From assembly GCF_001279005.1 (NCBI RefSeq), contig NZ_LGCN01000201.1, forward strand, positions 10,760-74,759: a DNA stretch of 64,000 nucleotides, written 5' to 3'. A model generated the notes under the pieces. The model ran no database searches. It was not told the DNA's origin and saw nothing but the letters and a program-made list of their open reading frames with translations. Both the position numbers and the translations under genes were made by a program. This document shows positions 51,350 through 61,214 of this stretch, piece after piece. Origin of the DNA: Streptomyces caelestis (GTDB lineage: Bacteria; Actinomycetota; Actinomycetes; Streptomycetales; Streptomycetaceae). Every line of letters starts with the position of its first letter. Positions within the stretch are counted from its first letter, which is position 1.

Positions 51350-51355
51350 ACGGTA
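51350..51355 (-). promoter_or_regulatory. Putative -10 box of sepX (leaderless)
   Basis: On the minus strand TACCGT is followed by 7 nt and the GTG at 51342. sepX thus has its own promoter, separate from the rimJ-to-galU genes. The 172 bp to rimJ (51343-51514) are AT-rich for this genome. Confidence 0.45.
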
Positions 51356-51514
51356 GAGGGGTTTGCACGGGGCCATCCGCCAATTGGACCGGTGTGTCGC
51401 ACGATCTGGCTGATATTTCGAACTTTTCTTGTGATCGATGCGATCAGGGACCCACCCGAACCGGGAATTCCGCACCCGAAGACGGTCGCCTTCTGCTTAA
51501 ATTCGAACGTTTAT

Positions 51515-52153
51515 TCAATTTCCGGGGCCGTGCGGGATTCCCGGGTTGCGCCGCTCGTGGCCGGACCGCCCCCCGGAGCGTGCCCGGCGCCACCGGGCGA
51601 GCAAACCGTCGGGGACCTCTTCCGCCGTGAGCGCGAAGACGAGATGGTCGCGCCAGGCCCCGTCGATGTGCAGATATCGCGGACGCAGGCCCTCCTCGCG
51701 GAATCCCAGTTTTTCCACGACCCTGCGGCTCGGCCCGTTCTCGGGGCGAATGCAGACCTCGATGCGGTGCAGTCCGACCGTGCGGAAACAGTGGTCCACG
51801 ACCATCGCCACGGCCGTCGGCACCACTCCGCGGCCGGCCACCGCCTCGTCCACCCAGTAGCCGACGTGGCCCGAGCACATCGAGCCCCAGGTGATCCCGG
51901 CGACCGTCAACTGGCCGACGAGACGGCCCCGGTACTCGATGACGAACGGCAGCATCCGGCCCGCGTTCGCCTCGGAGCGCAGGTGGCGGACCATCTGACG
52001 GTACGTCGGGCGGTGGATGACCGGTCCGCTGGGCGTGGGCGGCGGGATCGTCGCCTCCCAGGGCCGCAGCCAGTCGCGGTTGCGCCGGTTGACCTCGCGC
52101 CAGGCCTTCTGGTCGCGCAGCCTTATCGGCCGGAGGACGATGTCGCCGTCCAC
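51515..52153 (-). CDS. rimJ: RimJ-type GNAT N-acetyltransferase
   Basis: The 212-residue protein belongs to the ribosomal-protein/amino-group acetyltransferase group: VLRPIRLRDQKAWREVNRRNRDWLRPWEATIP, GVVPTAVAMVVDHCFRTVGLHRIEVCIRPENGPSRRVVEKLGF. The annotated GTG is at 52153, but the frame continues upstream as NTPHWPAEL, a typical RimJ N-terminus, up to a CTG at 52183 that overlaps the moaB stop in the form CTGA. That CTG with GGGGG upstream may be the real start. The gene lies between moaB and sepX, as in other actinobacteria with the gephyrin-like division locus. Confidence 0.86.
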   Translation of the reverse strand: MDGDIVLRPIRLRDQKAWREVNRRNRDWLRPWEATIPPPTPSGPVIHRPTYRQMVRHLRSEANAGRMLPFVIEYRGRLVGQLTVAGITWGSMCSGHVGYWVDEAVAGRGVVPTAVAMVVDHCFRTVGLHRIEVCIRPENGPSRRVVEKLGFREEGLRPRYLHIDGAWRDHLVFALTAEEVPDGLLARWRRARSGGRSGHERRNPGIPHGPGN

Positions 52154-52179
52154 CAGCTCGGCCGGCCAGTGCGGGGTGT

Positions 52180-52722
52180 TCAGCTCGCACCCCCGCCCGT
52201 GGCGTCCGGCCTCGGGTGGTCCCCGCCGCGCAGCTGGTCCACGGCGTGCCTCAGCAGCGGCTCCAGGACGGCGAGACCGTCCTTCACCCCGCCGCCGGAC
52301 CCCGGCAGGTTGACGATCAGCGTGGAGCCCGCGACTCCCGCGAGGCCCCGGGAGAGGGCGGCCGTGGGCACCTTGTCGCGGCCGTACGCGCGGATGGCCT
52401 CCGCGATGCCGGGGACCTCGTGGTCGATGACCCGGCGGGTCGCCTCGGGGGTGCGGTCGGTGGGTGAGACGCCGGTGCCGCCGGTGGTCACGACGACGTC
52501 GTACCCGGCGTCGACGCCCGCGCGCAGGGCGGCCTCCACGGGATCGCCGTCGGGGACCACCTGAGGGCCGTCGACCGCGAACCCGAAGCGCCGCAGCCCT
52601 TCCGCGACCAGCGGGCCGCCCTTGTCCTCGTAGACGCCGGCGGCGGCCCGGTTGGACGCGGTGACGACGAGCGCGCGGTACGGCGCGAGCAGCGCGCCGC
52701 CGATCGAAGCGTCGGGAGTCAT
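52180..52722 (-). CDS. moaB: Molybdopterin adenylyltransferase (MoaB/MogA family)
   Basis: The 180-residue protein has the MoCF fold: [101 protein letters not shown]. It adenylates molybdopterin before molybdenum insertion. ATG 52722 overlaps the moaC stop (ATGA). Confidence 0.93.
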   Translation of the reverse strand: MTPDASIGGALLAPYRALVVTASNRAAAGVYEDKGGPLVAEGLRRFGFAVDGPQVVPDGDPVEAALRAGVDAGYDVVVTTGGTGVSPTDRTPEATRRVIDHEVPGIAEAIRAYGRDKVPTAALSRGLAGVAGSTLIVNLPGSGGGVKDGLAVLEPLLRHAVDQLRGGDHPRPDATGGGAS

Positions 52723-53249
52723 GCCCGGCTCCAGTCGCCCGACGCGCCGCCCGTCTTCTCCTCGACCCGCACGTCCGTGATGACCGCCTCCTTGTCGACC
52801 GCCTTGACCATGTCGATCACGGTGAGCGCGGCGACGGAGACCGCGGTGAGCGCCTCCATCTCGACGCCCGTGCGGTCCGTCGTCCGCACCGTCGCCGCGA
52901 TCTCCACGGCGTCGTCCGCGACCGACAGGTCCAGTGTCACACCGGAGACCGACAGCGGGTGGCAGAGCGGGATCAGATCGGGGGTGCGTTTGGCGCCCAT
53001 GATGCCCGCGATGCGCGCGGTGGCCAGCGCGTCGCCCTTGGGGACGCCCTCGCCGCGCAGCAGCTCGACCACGCGCGGTGAGACGAGGACGCGTCCGGTG
53101 GCCCGCGCGGTGCGCGCGGTGACGTCCTTGCCGGACACGTCGACCATGCGGGCGGCGCCCGCCGCGTCGATGTGGGTCAGACGGGACTGCTCGGTGGGTC
53201 CGGCGGGTTCGGAGGGTCCGGGGGTCTCCCCCCGGGAAGGCACGGTCAT
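52719..53249 (-). CDS. moaC: Cyclic pyranopterin monophosphate synthase
   Basis: The 176-residue protein shows MoaC signatures: [62 protein letters not shown] and the final KTGG. It makes cPMP in molybdenum-cofactor synthesis. A longer-than-usual Pro/Gly/Ser N-terminus (about 20 residues) precedes the fold. The ATG at 53249 lacks a close ribosome site, so a slightly later start is possible. It lies 86 bp after moeA and overlaps moaB. Confidence 0.9.
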   Translation of the reverse strand: MTVPSRGETPGPSEPAGPTEQSRLTHIDAAGAARMVDVSGKDVTARTARATGRVLVSPRVVELLRGEGVPKGDALATARIAGIMGAKRTPDLIPLCHPLSVSGVTLDLSVADDAVEIAATVRTTDRTGVEMEALTAVSVAALTVIDMVKAVDKEAVITDVRVEEKTGGASGDWSRA

Positions 53250-53335
53250 GATCGTGTGGCGCTCCCGGTCCTGGCCCGTCGCGGTGCGGCGCACGGGCCT
53301 GCTGTGCGCGACACGGTACCGCCAACCGGTCGCGC

Positions 53336-54658
53336 TCAGCCGAGCAGGACCACCTCGACCTCGGTGCCGGGCGCGACGGACTCGGCCTCCTCGGGGACGA
53401 CGATCAGCGCGTTCGCCTGTGCGAGGGCCGCCACCAGGTGGGAACCGGCGCCCCCCACGGGCGTCACCGTGCCGTCGGCGTACCGGCCGCGCAGGAACTG
53501 GCGGCGGCCCCCGGGCGAGGTCAGCGCCCGGTCCGCGGTGAGCTTCGCGCGGGTTCTCGGCCGGTGGACGTCCGTCAGGCCCATCAGGGTGCGGATGGCG
53601 GGACGGACGAACAGCTCGAAGGAGACGTAACTGGAGACCGGGTTGCCGGGCAGGGCGAGGAGCGGGGTGTGGTCGGGGCCGATGGAGCCGAAGCCCTGGG
53701 GCTTGCCCGGCTGCATGGCGAGCCTGCGGAACTCGACGCCGCTGCCGGGCTCGTCCTCGTCCCCGGCGTACGACAGCGCCTCCTTGACGACGTCGTACGC
53801 CCCGACGCTCACGCCGCCGGTGGTGACCATCAGGTCGGCGCGCACCAGCTGGTCCTCGATGGTGTCCCGCAGGGTCGCGGCGTCGTCGGCGACGGCGCCC
53901 ACCCGGTAGGCGATCGCGCCCGCGTCCCGCGCGGCGGCGGTGAGGGCGAAGCTGTTGGAGTCGTAGATCTGCCCCGGGCCCAGTTCCCCGTCGGGCTGGA
54001 CGAGTTCGCTGCCGGTGGAGAGCACCACCACGCGCGGGCGCGGGCGCACGCGCACCGTGCCGCGGCCGATCGCGGCGAGCAGGGAGATCTGCGGCGGGCC
54101 GAGGACGGTGCCGGCCGCCAGGGCCCGGTCGCCGGCCCTGACGTCGCTGCCCTCGGCGCGCACGTGCGCGCGTGCCCCGGCCGGGCGGTACACGTTCACC
54201 TGCCCGGTGGCGCCCTCGGGGGCGAGGCTGCGGGCGCGCATCCCGGTGACCGGGCCCTCGCCGAGGCCGCCGTCGGTCCACTCGACGGGGACGACGGTCT
54301 CGGCGCCGGGCGGGAGCGGGGCGCCGGTCATGATGCGGGCGGCCTGGCCGGGGCCGACGTGGAGGAGGCCGGCCGCGCCCGCGGCGACGTCCCCGACGAC
54401 CTCGAGGGCCGCCGGGTACCGCTCGCTCGCGCCCGCGACGTCCGCGACCCGCACCGCGTACCCGTCCATGGAGCTGTTGTCGAACGGAGGCAGGGAGACC
54501 GGCACCGTGACGTCCTCGACCAGGACGCAGCCCTGGGCGTCGAGGAGGTGCAGCTCGATGGGTTCGAGGGGCCGGACGGTCGCGAGGATGTCGTCCAGGT
54601 GCTCGTCCACCGACCAGAGGCGGTCCGGACCTGCGGTGCGGGGCGCGACGGTGCTCAA
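53336..54658 (-). CDS. moeA: MoeA / gephyrin-like protein (possible Glp division protein)
   Basis: The 440-residue protein has the full MoeA plan: [116 protein letters not shown], and [19 protein letters not shown]. MoeA inserts molybdenum into molybdopterin; in corynebacteria the homologue at this locus (galU-moeA-rimJ-glpR) is Glp, which binds FtsZ and the membrane receptor GlpR. The locus order here suggests the same dual question. The TTG start at 54658 overlaps the galU stop (TTGA). Confidence 0.9.
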   Translation of the reverse strand: MSTVAPRTAGPDRLWSVDEHLDDILATVRPLEPIELHLLDAQGCVLVEDVTVPVSLPPFDNSSMDGYAVRVADVAGASERYPAALEVVGDVAAGAAGLLHVGPGQAARIMTGAPLPPGAETVVPVEWTDGGLGEGPVTGMRARSLAPEGATGQVNVYRPAGARAHVRAEGSDVRAGDRALAAGTVLGPPQISLLAAIGRGTVRVRPRPRVVVLSTGSELVQPDGELGPGQIYDSNSFALTAAARDAGAIAYRVGAVADDAATLRDTIEDQLVRADLMVTTGGVSVGAYDVVKEALSYAGDEDEPGSGVEFRRLAMQPGKPQGFGSIGPDHTPLLALPGNPVSSYVSFELFVRPAIRTLMGLTDVHRPRTRAKLTADRALTSPGGRRQFLRGRYADGTVTPVGGAGSHLVAALAQANALIVVPEEAESVAPGTEVEVVLLG

Positions 54659-55566
54659 CGTTGCTGCATCTCCTCGGTGACGTATCGCTGGAGCCAGGTC
54701 CGGAAGTCCGGGCCCAGGTCCTCACGTTCGCACGCGAGTCGGACAATGGCACGCAGGTAGTCGCCGCGGTCGCCGGTGTCATAGCGGCGGCCCTCGAAGA
54801 CGACGCCGTGCACCGGGCCGCCCACCTTCTCGTCGGCGGCGAGCTGCTGGAGGGCGTCGGTGAGCTGGATCTCGCCGCCGCGGCCGGGCTCGGTCGTGCG
54901 CAGGATGCCGAAGACGGCCGGGTCGAGGACGTAGCGGCCGATGATGGCGTAGTTCGAGGGCGCGTCCTCGGCGGCGGGCTTCTCGACCAGACCGCCGACC
55001 TTGACGACGTCGCCGTCCGCGGTGGCCTCCACGGCGGCGGAGCCGTAGAGGTGGATCTGCTCGGGGGCCACCTCCATGAGCGCGACGACGCTGCCGCCGT
55101 GCTGCTGCTGGACCTCGATCATGCGCTGGAGCAGGAGGTCGCGCGGGTCGATCAGGTCGTCGCCGAGGAGGACGGCGAAGGGCTCGTCGCCGACGTGCGG
55201 GGCGGCGCACAGCACGGCGTGGCCGAGGCCCTTGGGGTCGCCCTGGCGGACGTAGTGCATGGTGGCGAGGTCGCTGGACTCCTGGACCTTGGCGAGGCGG
55301 TCGGCGTCGCCCTTCTTCTGGAGGGCGGATTCCAGTTCGTAATTACGGTCGAAATGGTCCTCCAGGGGGCGCTTGTTGCGGCCCGTCACCATGAGGACGT
55401 CGTCGAGACCGGCGGAGACGGCCTCTTCGACCACGTACTGGATCGCCGGCTTGTCGACGACCGGCAGCATCTCCTTGGGAGTGGCCTTGGTGGCCGGCAG
55501 GAACCGGGTGCCGAGGCCGGCTGCGGGGATGACAGCCTTGCTGATCCGAGGGTGTGACTGAGACAT
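54655..55566 (-). CDS. galU: UTP-glucose-1-phosphate uridylyltransferase
   Basis: The 303-residue nucleotidyltransferase has the N-terminal [40 protein letters not shown], the UTP site [11 protein letters not shown] and [15 protein letters not shown]. It makes UDP-glucose for glycogen, wall and trehalose metabolism and for the Leloir pathway genes in this window. ATG 55566 is chosen because a TATGGT box lies 7 nt upstream; an in-frame ATG at 55578 falls inside that box, although AAGGGG lies before it. moeA follows with a TTGA overlap. Confidence 0.95.
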   Translation of the reverse strand: MSQSHPRISKAVIPAAGLGTRFLPATKATPKEMLPVVDKPAIQYVVEEAVSAGLDDVLMVTGRNKRPLEDHFDRNYELESALQKKGDADRLAKVQESSDLATMHYVRQGDPKGLGHAVLCAAPHVGDEPFAVLLGDDLIDPRDLLLQRMIEVQQQHGGSVVALMEVAPEQIHLYGSAAVEATADGDVVKVGGLVEKPAAEDAPSNYAIIGRYVLDPAVFGILRTTEPGRGGEIQLTDALQQLAADEKVGGPVHGVVFEGRRYDTGDRGDYLRAIVRLACEREDLGPDFRTWLQRYVTEEMQQR

Positions 55567-55573
55567 GTCCGCC

Positions 55574-55579
55574 ACCATA
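55574..55579 (-). promoter_or_regulatory. Putative -10 box of galU (leaderless)
   Basis: On the minus strand TATGGT is followed by 7 nt and the ATG at 55566. Confidence 0.4.
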
Positions 55580-55658
55580 TCGGGCCCCTTTGCAGCGAAT
55601 CTGAGGCTCCGGTTAATTACCGATCATATGAGCATATTGGAACGGTACGGGAACAGAC

Positions 55659-56273
55659 ATGAGACACGAAGAGGGCCCGAACGAGCATGACAAACGGATA
55701 TGGCGTCGGGATCTCCTCGCGGTGAGGAACGGGTTGACGGGAGACGACGTGCGGGAATCCGCGGTCGCCCTGGCCCGGCAGGCGCTCGGACTGCCCGAAC
55801 TGGCGCACGCGCGCACGGTGGCGGCGTACGTCTCCGTGGGGAGTGAACCCGGCACACTCGCGCTGCTCGACGCGCTGCGCGCGCGGGGCGCACGCGTCCT
55901 GCTGCCCGCGCTGCTGCCCGACAACGACCTGGACTGGGGGGCGTACGAGGGCGAGGAATCACTCGTGCGCGTGCGGCACGGCGCGAAGATGGCGCTCCTC
56001 GAGCCCGCGGGGCCGCGCCTCGGACCGGACGCCGTCACGGAGGCGGACGTCGTGCTGCTGCCGGGCCTGGCCGTCGACGCGCGCGGGATGCGCCTGGGCC
56101 GCGGCGGCGGCTCCTACGACCGGGTCCTCGCCCGGCTGGACCGCACGGGCGCGCGCCCGGCGCTGGTGGTGCTGCTGTACGACGCGGAGGTCGTCCCGCG
56201 CGTCCCCGTCGAGCCCCACGACCGGCCGGTGCACGCGGTGGTGACGCCGTCCGGGGTGCGCCGGTTCGGCTGA
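55659..56273 (+). CDS. 5-formyltetrahydrofolate cyclo-ligase
   Basis: The 204-residue protein has the family start HDKRIWRRDLLAVRNGLTGDDV and the ATP/folate loop LPGLAVDARGMRLGRGGGSYDRVL. It converts 5-formyl-THF to 5,10-methenyl-THF. It diverges from galU across a 92-bp AT-rich region and is convergent with the penicillin acylase gene. Confidence 0.93.
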   Translation: MRHEEGPNEHDKRIWRRDLLAVRNGLTGDDVRESAVALARQALGLPELAHARTVAAYVSVGSEPGTLALLDALRARGARVLLPALLPDNDLDWGAYEGEESLVRVRHGAKMALLEPAGPRLGPDAVTEADVVLLPGLAVDARGMRLGRGGGSYDRVLARLDRTGARPALVVLLYDAEVVPRVPVEPHDRPVHAVVTPSGVRRFG

Positions 56274-56286
56274 GCCCCCGCACACG

Positions 56287-56324
56287 CGGAAGCGGCCTCC
56301 GCGTGCACGCGGAGGCCGCTTCCG
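56287..56324. terminator. 38-bp perfect palindrome, bidirectional terminator
   Basis: A self-complementary stretch, centred at 56305/56306 on GTGCAC, extends 19 bp each side without mismatch. It lies 14 bp after the cyclo-ligase stop and 17 bp before the acylase stop, so it can end both convergent transcripts. Confidence 0.75.
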
Positions 56325-56340
56325 ACGGCGGGGACCGGGG

Positions 56341-59202
56341 TCAGGGCTTCAGCAGCAGGGTGTCGCCGGTGCTGTCCGCGACCGCCTTCTCCGAGTACGA
56401 CCACTCCAGCAGTTCGCCCTCGGCCCACTTGTCCGTCTGGTCGACGTAGTGGGAGCTGTAGGCGTGCCCGGAGGCGCCGGTGAGGTTGATCCACCGGGAC
56501 TTGTCGAGGTCGCCGAGGTTGACCACCATCCGCATGGACGGCACCCACACGACGCCGTAGCCGCCGGCGGCGTTCCAGCCGGTCGCGTTGACGGTGGCCT
56601 CGCCGCCGCCGAGCTTCCACGGGCCGCGGTTGAGCATGTACTGCAGGAAGCCCGGGCCCTCGGTGCCGAGGGTCTGGTTCTTCAGGAACAGGCGGTGCAG
56701 CCGGCCCCAGCTCCAGCTGTCGATGTCCTTGCCGAGCTTGGCGGTCAGCTCCCAGCGGGCGTCGATCAGGGCGCGCTTGAACAGCTCGTCACGGTTGTCC
56801 GCGGCGGGGCGGGTGCCCGACTTGGGGGTCTTCCACCAGTCGCTGTCCTCCTTGTCCATCAGCTTGCGGACCACCTCGAACCAGCGGTCGCCGCCGTCGG
56901 GCTGCGCCTGGTCGGCGTCGCGCTGACCGCACTCGCGGACCTTGCCCGCCTCGTCGGCGGGCCCGGTGGTGTTGACCGGCTCGACCCACAGGCACTGGCC
57001 CTTGACCCGCAGCTCCTTGGGCAGCTTGTGGCCGAAGGCGAGCTTGAGGATGTTGCGCCAGACGGAGTTGAAGTAGGCGGCGGCCGCCGAGTCGGCGTCC
57101 TGGGTGTAGTCCCAGCCCTCCAGCAGCTTCTGCGCCTCGCGGACGTCCGCGTCCTCGGTGTCGATCTTGAGCAGGTGCGGCACCAGCAGCTTGGCGATGG
57201 TGCTGGAGTTGTCGAGCTGCATCTGCCGCATGTCGTCGGTGGAGATCTTGCCGTCGTCCTTGATCTTCGACTTGATCAGTTCGGTGATCCGCTGGCTGCG
57301 GGCGCCGTAACCCCAGTCGGTGGTCAGCGTGTACGGGTAGTCCTCGCCGACGACGGCCTGGTTGGCGGTGACGATGTAGCCGCGCTCCGGGTTGTACTCG
57401 TAGGGCAGCGCGTCCTGGTCGATCCAGCCGGCCCACTCGTAGTCGGGGTCCCAGCCGGGGGCGGGGAGGGAACCGTCGTGGTTCTCCGCGCGGGTGGGGA
57501 TCTTCCCGGGCAGCGTGTAGCCGATGCTGCCCTCGGTGTCCGCGTAGACGAGGTTCTGCGAGGGCACCTCGAACAGGGCGGCCGCCTCGCGGAAGTCGTC
57601 CCAGTCCTTCGCGCGGTTGATCGCGAAGACGGAGTCCATGGTGCGGCCGGCGTCCAGCGCGGTCCAGCGCAGCGCGACGCCGTAGCCGTCGCCCCGGTCG
57701 GGGGCGGCGCTGTCGACGGCGGCCTTCTTGCCGGTCTTCACCAGGTCGTCGGAACGGTCGGAGAGCAGGGGGCCGTTGTTGGTCTCCCGCACGACGATCT
57801 TCCGCGCCCTGCCGCCGGCGACCTCGATGGTCTCCTCACGGGTCTTGAACGGCACCACCTTGCCGTCGTACTGGTAGCCGTCGCCGGTGATCTTCTCCAG
57901 GTAGAGGTCGGTGACGTCGACGCCGGAGTTGGTCAGGCCCCAGGCGATGTCCTGGTTGTGGCCGATTATCACGCCCGGCATGCCCGCGAAGGTGTAGCCG
58001 GTGACGTCGTACCGGCACTCGGCGGAGACGTCGCGGCAGTGCAGGCCCATCTGGTACCAGACGGACGGCAGCGAGGCCGACAGGTGCGGGTCGTTGGCGA
58101 GCAGCGGCTTGCCGGTGATGGTGTGCTTCCCGGAGACGACCCAGGAGTTGGAGCCGATGCCGTCGCCGTTGACGCCGACGGCGGTGGGGAGGTCCTCCAG
58201 GACCCGCTGGAGGCCGGTCAGCTGGCTCTCCAGGGCGGAACCACCGGTCCCGGTGCCCGTGCCCGTCCCGGTGCCCGTGCCGGTCCCGGTGCCCGTCCCG
58301 GTGCCGGTGCCCGTACCCGTCTCAGTGCCCGTGCCGGTCCCGGTACCCGTCCCGGTGCCCGTACCCGTACCCGTGCCGGTGCCGGCGCCCGCCCCCGTGC
58401 CGTCCGCGTTCCCGCCCTGCCCGTACGCCCCGGTGAGCTGGTCGTACCGGCCCTCCTGGACCACCGGCTTGTTCCGGCTGTACGGGTACGCCGGGTACAG
58501 GTCGGCGATCTGCTTCGGGCCGAGGCGGCTGGTCATCAGCGCGCGGTCGATCTCGTCCTGCATGTTGCCGCGCAGGTCCCAGGCCATCGCCTTCAGCCAG
58601 GCCACGGAGTCGACCGGGGTCCACTTCCCGGGCCTGTAGTCGTTCTCGAAGCCGAGGGCCGCGTACTCCAGGGAGATCTCCTGCCCGTCCTTGCCCTCCA
58701 GATAGGCGTTGACGCCCTTGGCGTACGCCTGGAGGTACTTCTTCGTGGCGGGGGAGAGCTTCTTCTCGTACTCCTCCTTCGCGACCCGGTCCCAGCCCAG
58801 GGTGCGCAGGAACTCGTCGTTGTCGACCTGGCCCTCGCCGAACATCTCCGACAGGCGCCCGGCGGTCATGTGCCGGCGGACGTCCATCTCGTAGAACCGG
58901 TCCTGCGCCTGGACGTAGCCCTGCGCCATGAACAGGTCCTCGTCGGAGGAGGCGTAGATCTGCGGGATGCCGTAGCCGTCCCGTTTGACGTCGACGGTCC
59001 CCGTCAGGCCCTTGAGCGTGATCGAGCCCTCGGTCTGCGGGAAGGAGGCGCGCACGGTGCTGACGGACCAGTACCCCCCGTAGGCGACACCGCCGATCAG
59101 GGCCAGCACCAGGACGAGCACGATGAGCCGGCCCTTGCGCCCTTTCTTCCTGCCGGACTTGCCGGGCTGCTGACCCGTGGAGGCGGTGGTGTCGGTGGGC
59201 AT
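56341..59202 (-). CDS. Penicillin acylase family Ntn-hydrolase
   Basis: The 953-residue protein has a short basic cytoplasmic N-terminus, one membrane anchor (about residues 26-44, [20 protein letters not shown]), an alpha-subunit region ([38 protein letters not shown]), a Gly-Thr repeat spacer (about 267-320), and the beta-subunit that would begin at Ser351 ([14 protein letters not shown]), the Ntn nucleophile exposed by self-cleavage. The beta part has [18 protein letters not shown] and a C-terminal region typical of the family. It could act on acyl-homoserine lactones, N-acyl amino acids or beta-lactams. ATG 59202 has AAGGA upstream. Confidence 0.9.
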   Translation of the reverse strand: MPTDTTASTGQQPGKSGRKKGRKGRLIVLVLVLALIGGVAYGGYWSVSTVRASFPQTEGSITLKGLTGTVDVKRDGYGIPQIYASSDEDLFMAQGYVQAQDRFYEMDVRRHMTAGRLSEMFGEGQVDNDEFLRTLGWDRVAKEEYEKKLSPATKKYLQAYAKGVNAYLEGKDGQEISLEYAALGFENDYRPGKWTPVDSVAWLKAMAWDLRGNMQDEIDRALMTSRLGPKQIADLYPAYPYSRNKPVVQEGRYDQLTGAYGQGGNADGTGAGAGTGTGTGTGTGTGTGTGTGTETGTGTGTGTGTGTGTGTGTGTGTGTGGSALESQLTGLQRVLEDLPTAVGVNGDGIGSNSWVVSGKHTITGKPLLANDPHLSASLPSVWYQMGLHCRDVSAECRYDVTGYTFAGMPGVIIGHNQDIAWGLTNSGVDVTDLYLEKITGDGYQYDGKVVPFKTREETIEVAGGRARKIVVRETNNGPLLSDRSDDLVKTGKKAAVDSAAPDRGDGYGVALRWTALDAGRTMDSVFAINRAKDWDDFREAAALFEVPSQNLVYADTEGSIGYTLPGKIPTRAENHDGSLPAPGWDPDYEWAGWIDQDALPYEYNPERGYIVTANQAVVGEDYPYTLTTDWGYGARSQRITELIKSKIKDDGKISTDDMRQMQLDNSSTIAKLLVPHLLKIDTEDADVREAQKLLEGWDYTQDADSAAAAYFNSVWRNILKLAFGHKLPKELRVKGQCLWVEPVNTTGPADEAGKVRECGQRDADQAQPDGGDRWFEVVRKLMDKEDSDWWKTPKSGTRPAADNRDELFKRALIDARWELTAKLGKDIDSWSWGRLHRLFLKNQTLGTEGPGFLQYMLNRGPWKLGGGEATVNATGWNAAGGYGVVWVPSMRMVVNLGDLDKSRWINLTGASGHAYSSHYVDQTDKWAEGELLEWSYSEKAVADSTGDTLLLKP
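58243..58404. repeat. Six-bp tandem repeat array encoding poly(Gly-Thr)
   Basis: About 160 bp consist of degenerate 6-bp units (CCCGGT/CCCGTG-like on the plus strand) coding Gly-Thr dipeptides on the minus strand, about two dozen in all, broken once by Glu. The wobble bases vary (gtc, gtg, gta), so the codons have drifted while the dipeptide stays constant. Confidence 0.9.
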
Positions 59203-59417
59203 CGCTGTCCTTGCTGTCCTAACGCGAGCGGCAGGTCGGGCTGTGCTTTTAACTGAGCGCTGGAGCAACGATAGGCGCAGGGGCCCACGGCACTTGACGC
59301 GGAGTACGGAACCAGCCCGGACGGACGTTCGATCTTGCCGTCAAGAGCGTCAAGAACGCGTCAAGAGTTAGGTAAGGTAACGAAGTAGTTTGCCGCGGAA
59401 GCGGCGGATCGCATGCG

Positions 59418-60971
59418 ATGTACGTGAGCTCAGGCGCGGTGCGCCTGAGTCAGGGAAGGGAACGGCCGCTGACTGTCCACCACCTCAACCAGCTCCTGCT
59501 CGTCTGCTCGATCGTCCTGCTCGTCGCCGTCGCAGCGGTCCGGATCTCCTCGCGCAGCGGGCTCCCCAGCCTGCTCGTCTACCTGGGCATCGGCATCGCC
59601 CTGGGCCAGGACGGCCTCGGCGACATCCACTTCGACAACGCCGAGCTGACCCAGGTCATCGGATACGCGGCCCTGGTCGTGATCCTGGCCGAGGGCGGTC
59701 TGGGCACGAAGTGGACGGAGGTGAGACCGATCCTGCCCGCCGCCGCCGCGCTCGCGCTGGCCGGCGTCGCGGTGAGCGTCGGCGTCACGGCGTCGGCCGC
59801 GCACTTCCTGGTCGGGCTGGAGTGGCGGCAGGCACTGATCATCGGCGCGGTGGTGTCGTCGACCGACGCGGCGGCCGTCTTCTCGGTGCTGCGGAAAATA
59901 CCGCTCCCCGCGCGGGTGACGGGCGCGCTGGAGGCGGAGTCCGGCTTCAACGACGCCCCCGTCGTCATCCTGGTCGTCGCCTTCTCCTCGGCCGGACCCG
60001 TCGAGCACTGGTACGTCCTGGTCGGCGAGATACTGCTGGAGCTGGCCATCGGCGCCGCCATCGGGGTCGCGGTGGGCTGGCTGGGCGCCTGGGGGCTGCG
60101 GCACGTGGCGCTGCCCGCCTCCGGCCTCTACCCGATCGCCGTCATGGCCATCGCGATCGCCGCCTACGCGGCCGGCGCCATGGCCCACGGCAGCGGCTTC
60201 CTCGCCGTCTACCTCGCCTCGATGGTGCTGGGCAACGCCAAACTGCCGCACTGGCCCGCCACCCGCGGCTTCGCCGAAGGGCTCGGCTGGATCGCCCAGA
60301 TCGGCATGTTCGTCCTGCTCGGCCTGCTCGTCGCCCCGCACGAGCTGGGCGACCACATCGTGCCCGCGCTGGTCATCGGGCTGGCGCTCACCGTGGTGGC
60401 CCGTCCGCTGAGCGTCGTCGTCTGCCTGACGCCGTTCCGGGTGCCCTGGCAGGAGCAGACGCTGATGTCCTGGGCGGGACTGCGCGGCGCCGTGCCCATC
60501 ATCCTGGCGACGATCCCGATGGTGCAGGGCGTCGCCGGGAGCGAGCGGGTCTTCAACATCGTCTTCGTCCTGGTCGTCGTCTACACCCTCGTCCAGGGGC
60601 CGACCCTGCCCTGGCTGGCCCGCAAGCTGCGCCTGGGCGCGGACTCCGCCGCCGACCTCGGCATCGAGTCGGCCCCCCTGGAGCGGCTGCGCGGACACCT
60701 GCTGTCGGTCGCCGTCCCGGCCGGGTCGAGGATGCACGGCGTGGAGGTCGCCGAGCTGCGGCTGCCGGCCGGGGCCGCCGTCACCCTCGTCGTGCGCGAC
60801 GGCACGTCCTTCGTGCCGCTGCCGTCGACGGTGCTGCGCCGCGGGGACGAACTGCTCGTCGTCGCCACCGACCCGGTACGGGACGCCGCCGAACGGCGCC
60901 TGCGCGCGGTCGGCCGGGGCGGCAAGCTGGCCGGCTGGCTGGGTGCCGACGGACCGCGGACGGAACGCTGA
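59418..60971 (+). CDS. CPA1/NhaP-type cation/proton antiporter with C-terminal TrkA-C domain
   Basis: The 517-residue protein has about 12 membrane segments in the antiporter fold (VYLGIGIALGQDGLGDIHFDNAELTQVIGYAALVVILAEGGLGTKW; SSTDAAAVFSVLRK; EAESGFNDAPVVILVV with the conserved Asp) and a C-terminal cytosolic TrkA-C (RCK_C) domain (AVTLVVRDGTSFVPLPSTVLRRGDELLVVA). It exchanges K+ or Na+ for protons under nucleotide or redox control. The ATG at 59418 has no ribosome site; CTG 59469 lies 8 nt behind GGGAAGGGA and starts LTVHHLNQLLL, so the real start may be this CTG. Confidence 0.9.
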   Translation: MYVSSGAVRLSQGRERPLTVHHLNQLLLVCSIVLLVAVAAVRISSRSGLPSLLVYLGIGIALGQDGLGDIHFDNAELTQVIGYAALVVILAEGGLGTKWTEVRPILPAAAALALAGVAVSVGVTASAAHFLVGLEWRQALIIGAVVSSTDAAAVFSVLRKIPLPARVTGALEAESGFNDAPVVILVVAFSSAGPVEHWYVLVGEILLELAIGAAIGVAVGWLGAWGLRHVALPASGLYPIAVMAIAIAAYAAGAMAHGSGFLAVYLASMVLGNAKLPHWPATRGFAEGLGWIAQIGMFVLLGLLVAPHELGDHIVPALVIGLALTVVARPLSVVVCLTPFRVPWQEQTLMSWAGLRGAVPIILATIPMVQGVAGSERVFNIVFVLVVVYTLVQGPTLPWLARKLRLGADSAADLGIESAPLERLRGHLLSVAVPAGSRMHGVEVAELRLPAGAAVTLVVRDGTSFVPLPSTVLRRGDELLVVATDPVRDAAERRLRAVGRGGKLAGWLGADGPRTER

Positions 60972-61214
60972 CGGCCCGCGGGCAAGGCACCGGCGACGTG
61001 CCCGGTCTCACAGCGGGCGGCAGGTGGTCCCTGTACGATGCGAGGGACCCCATATCGAACCAACTCTGCCTGACGCAGAGCTGGCGCGACCGTATGGCGG
61101 CCGGAGCGCCCTGAGCTGTGGCGCCGGCATCTACCGCAGTCAGCGCAAGAGGACAGCTCTCGGCGTGCCCGCGCACCGCGCGGGCCGCTACCAGGCGGCG
61201 GAAAGGCACGGGCC

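Noticed and set aside
58243..58404. CRISPR-like or satellite array
   Set aside because: The 6-bp units are in frame within an acylase gene and have no spacers; it is a coding tandem repeat.
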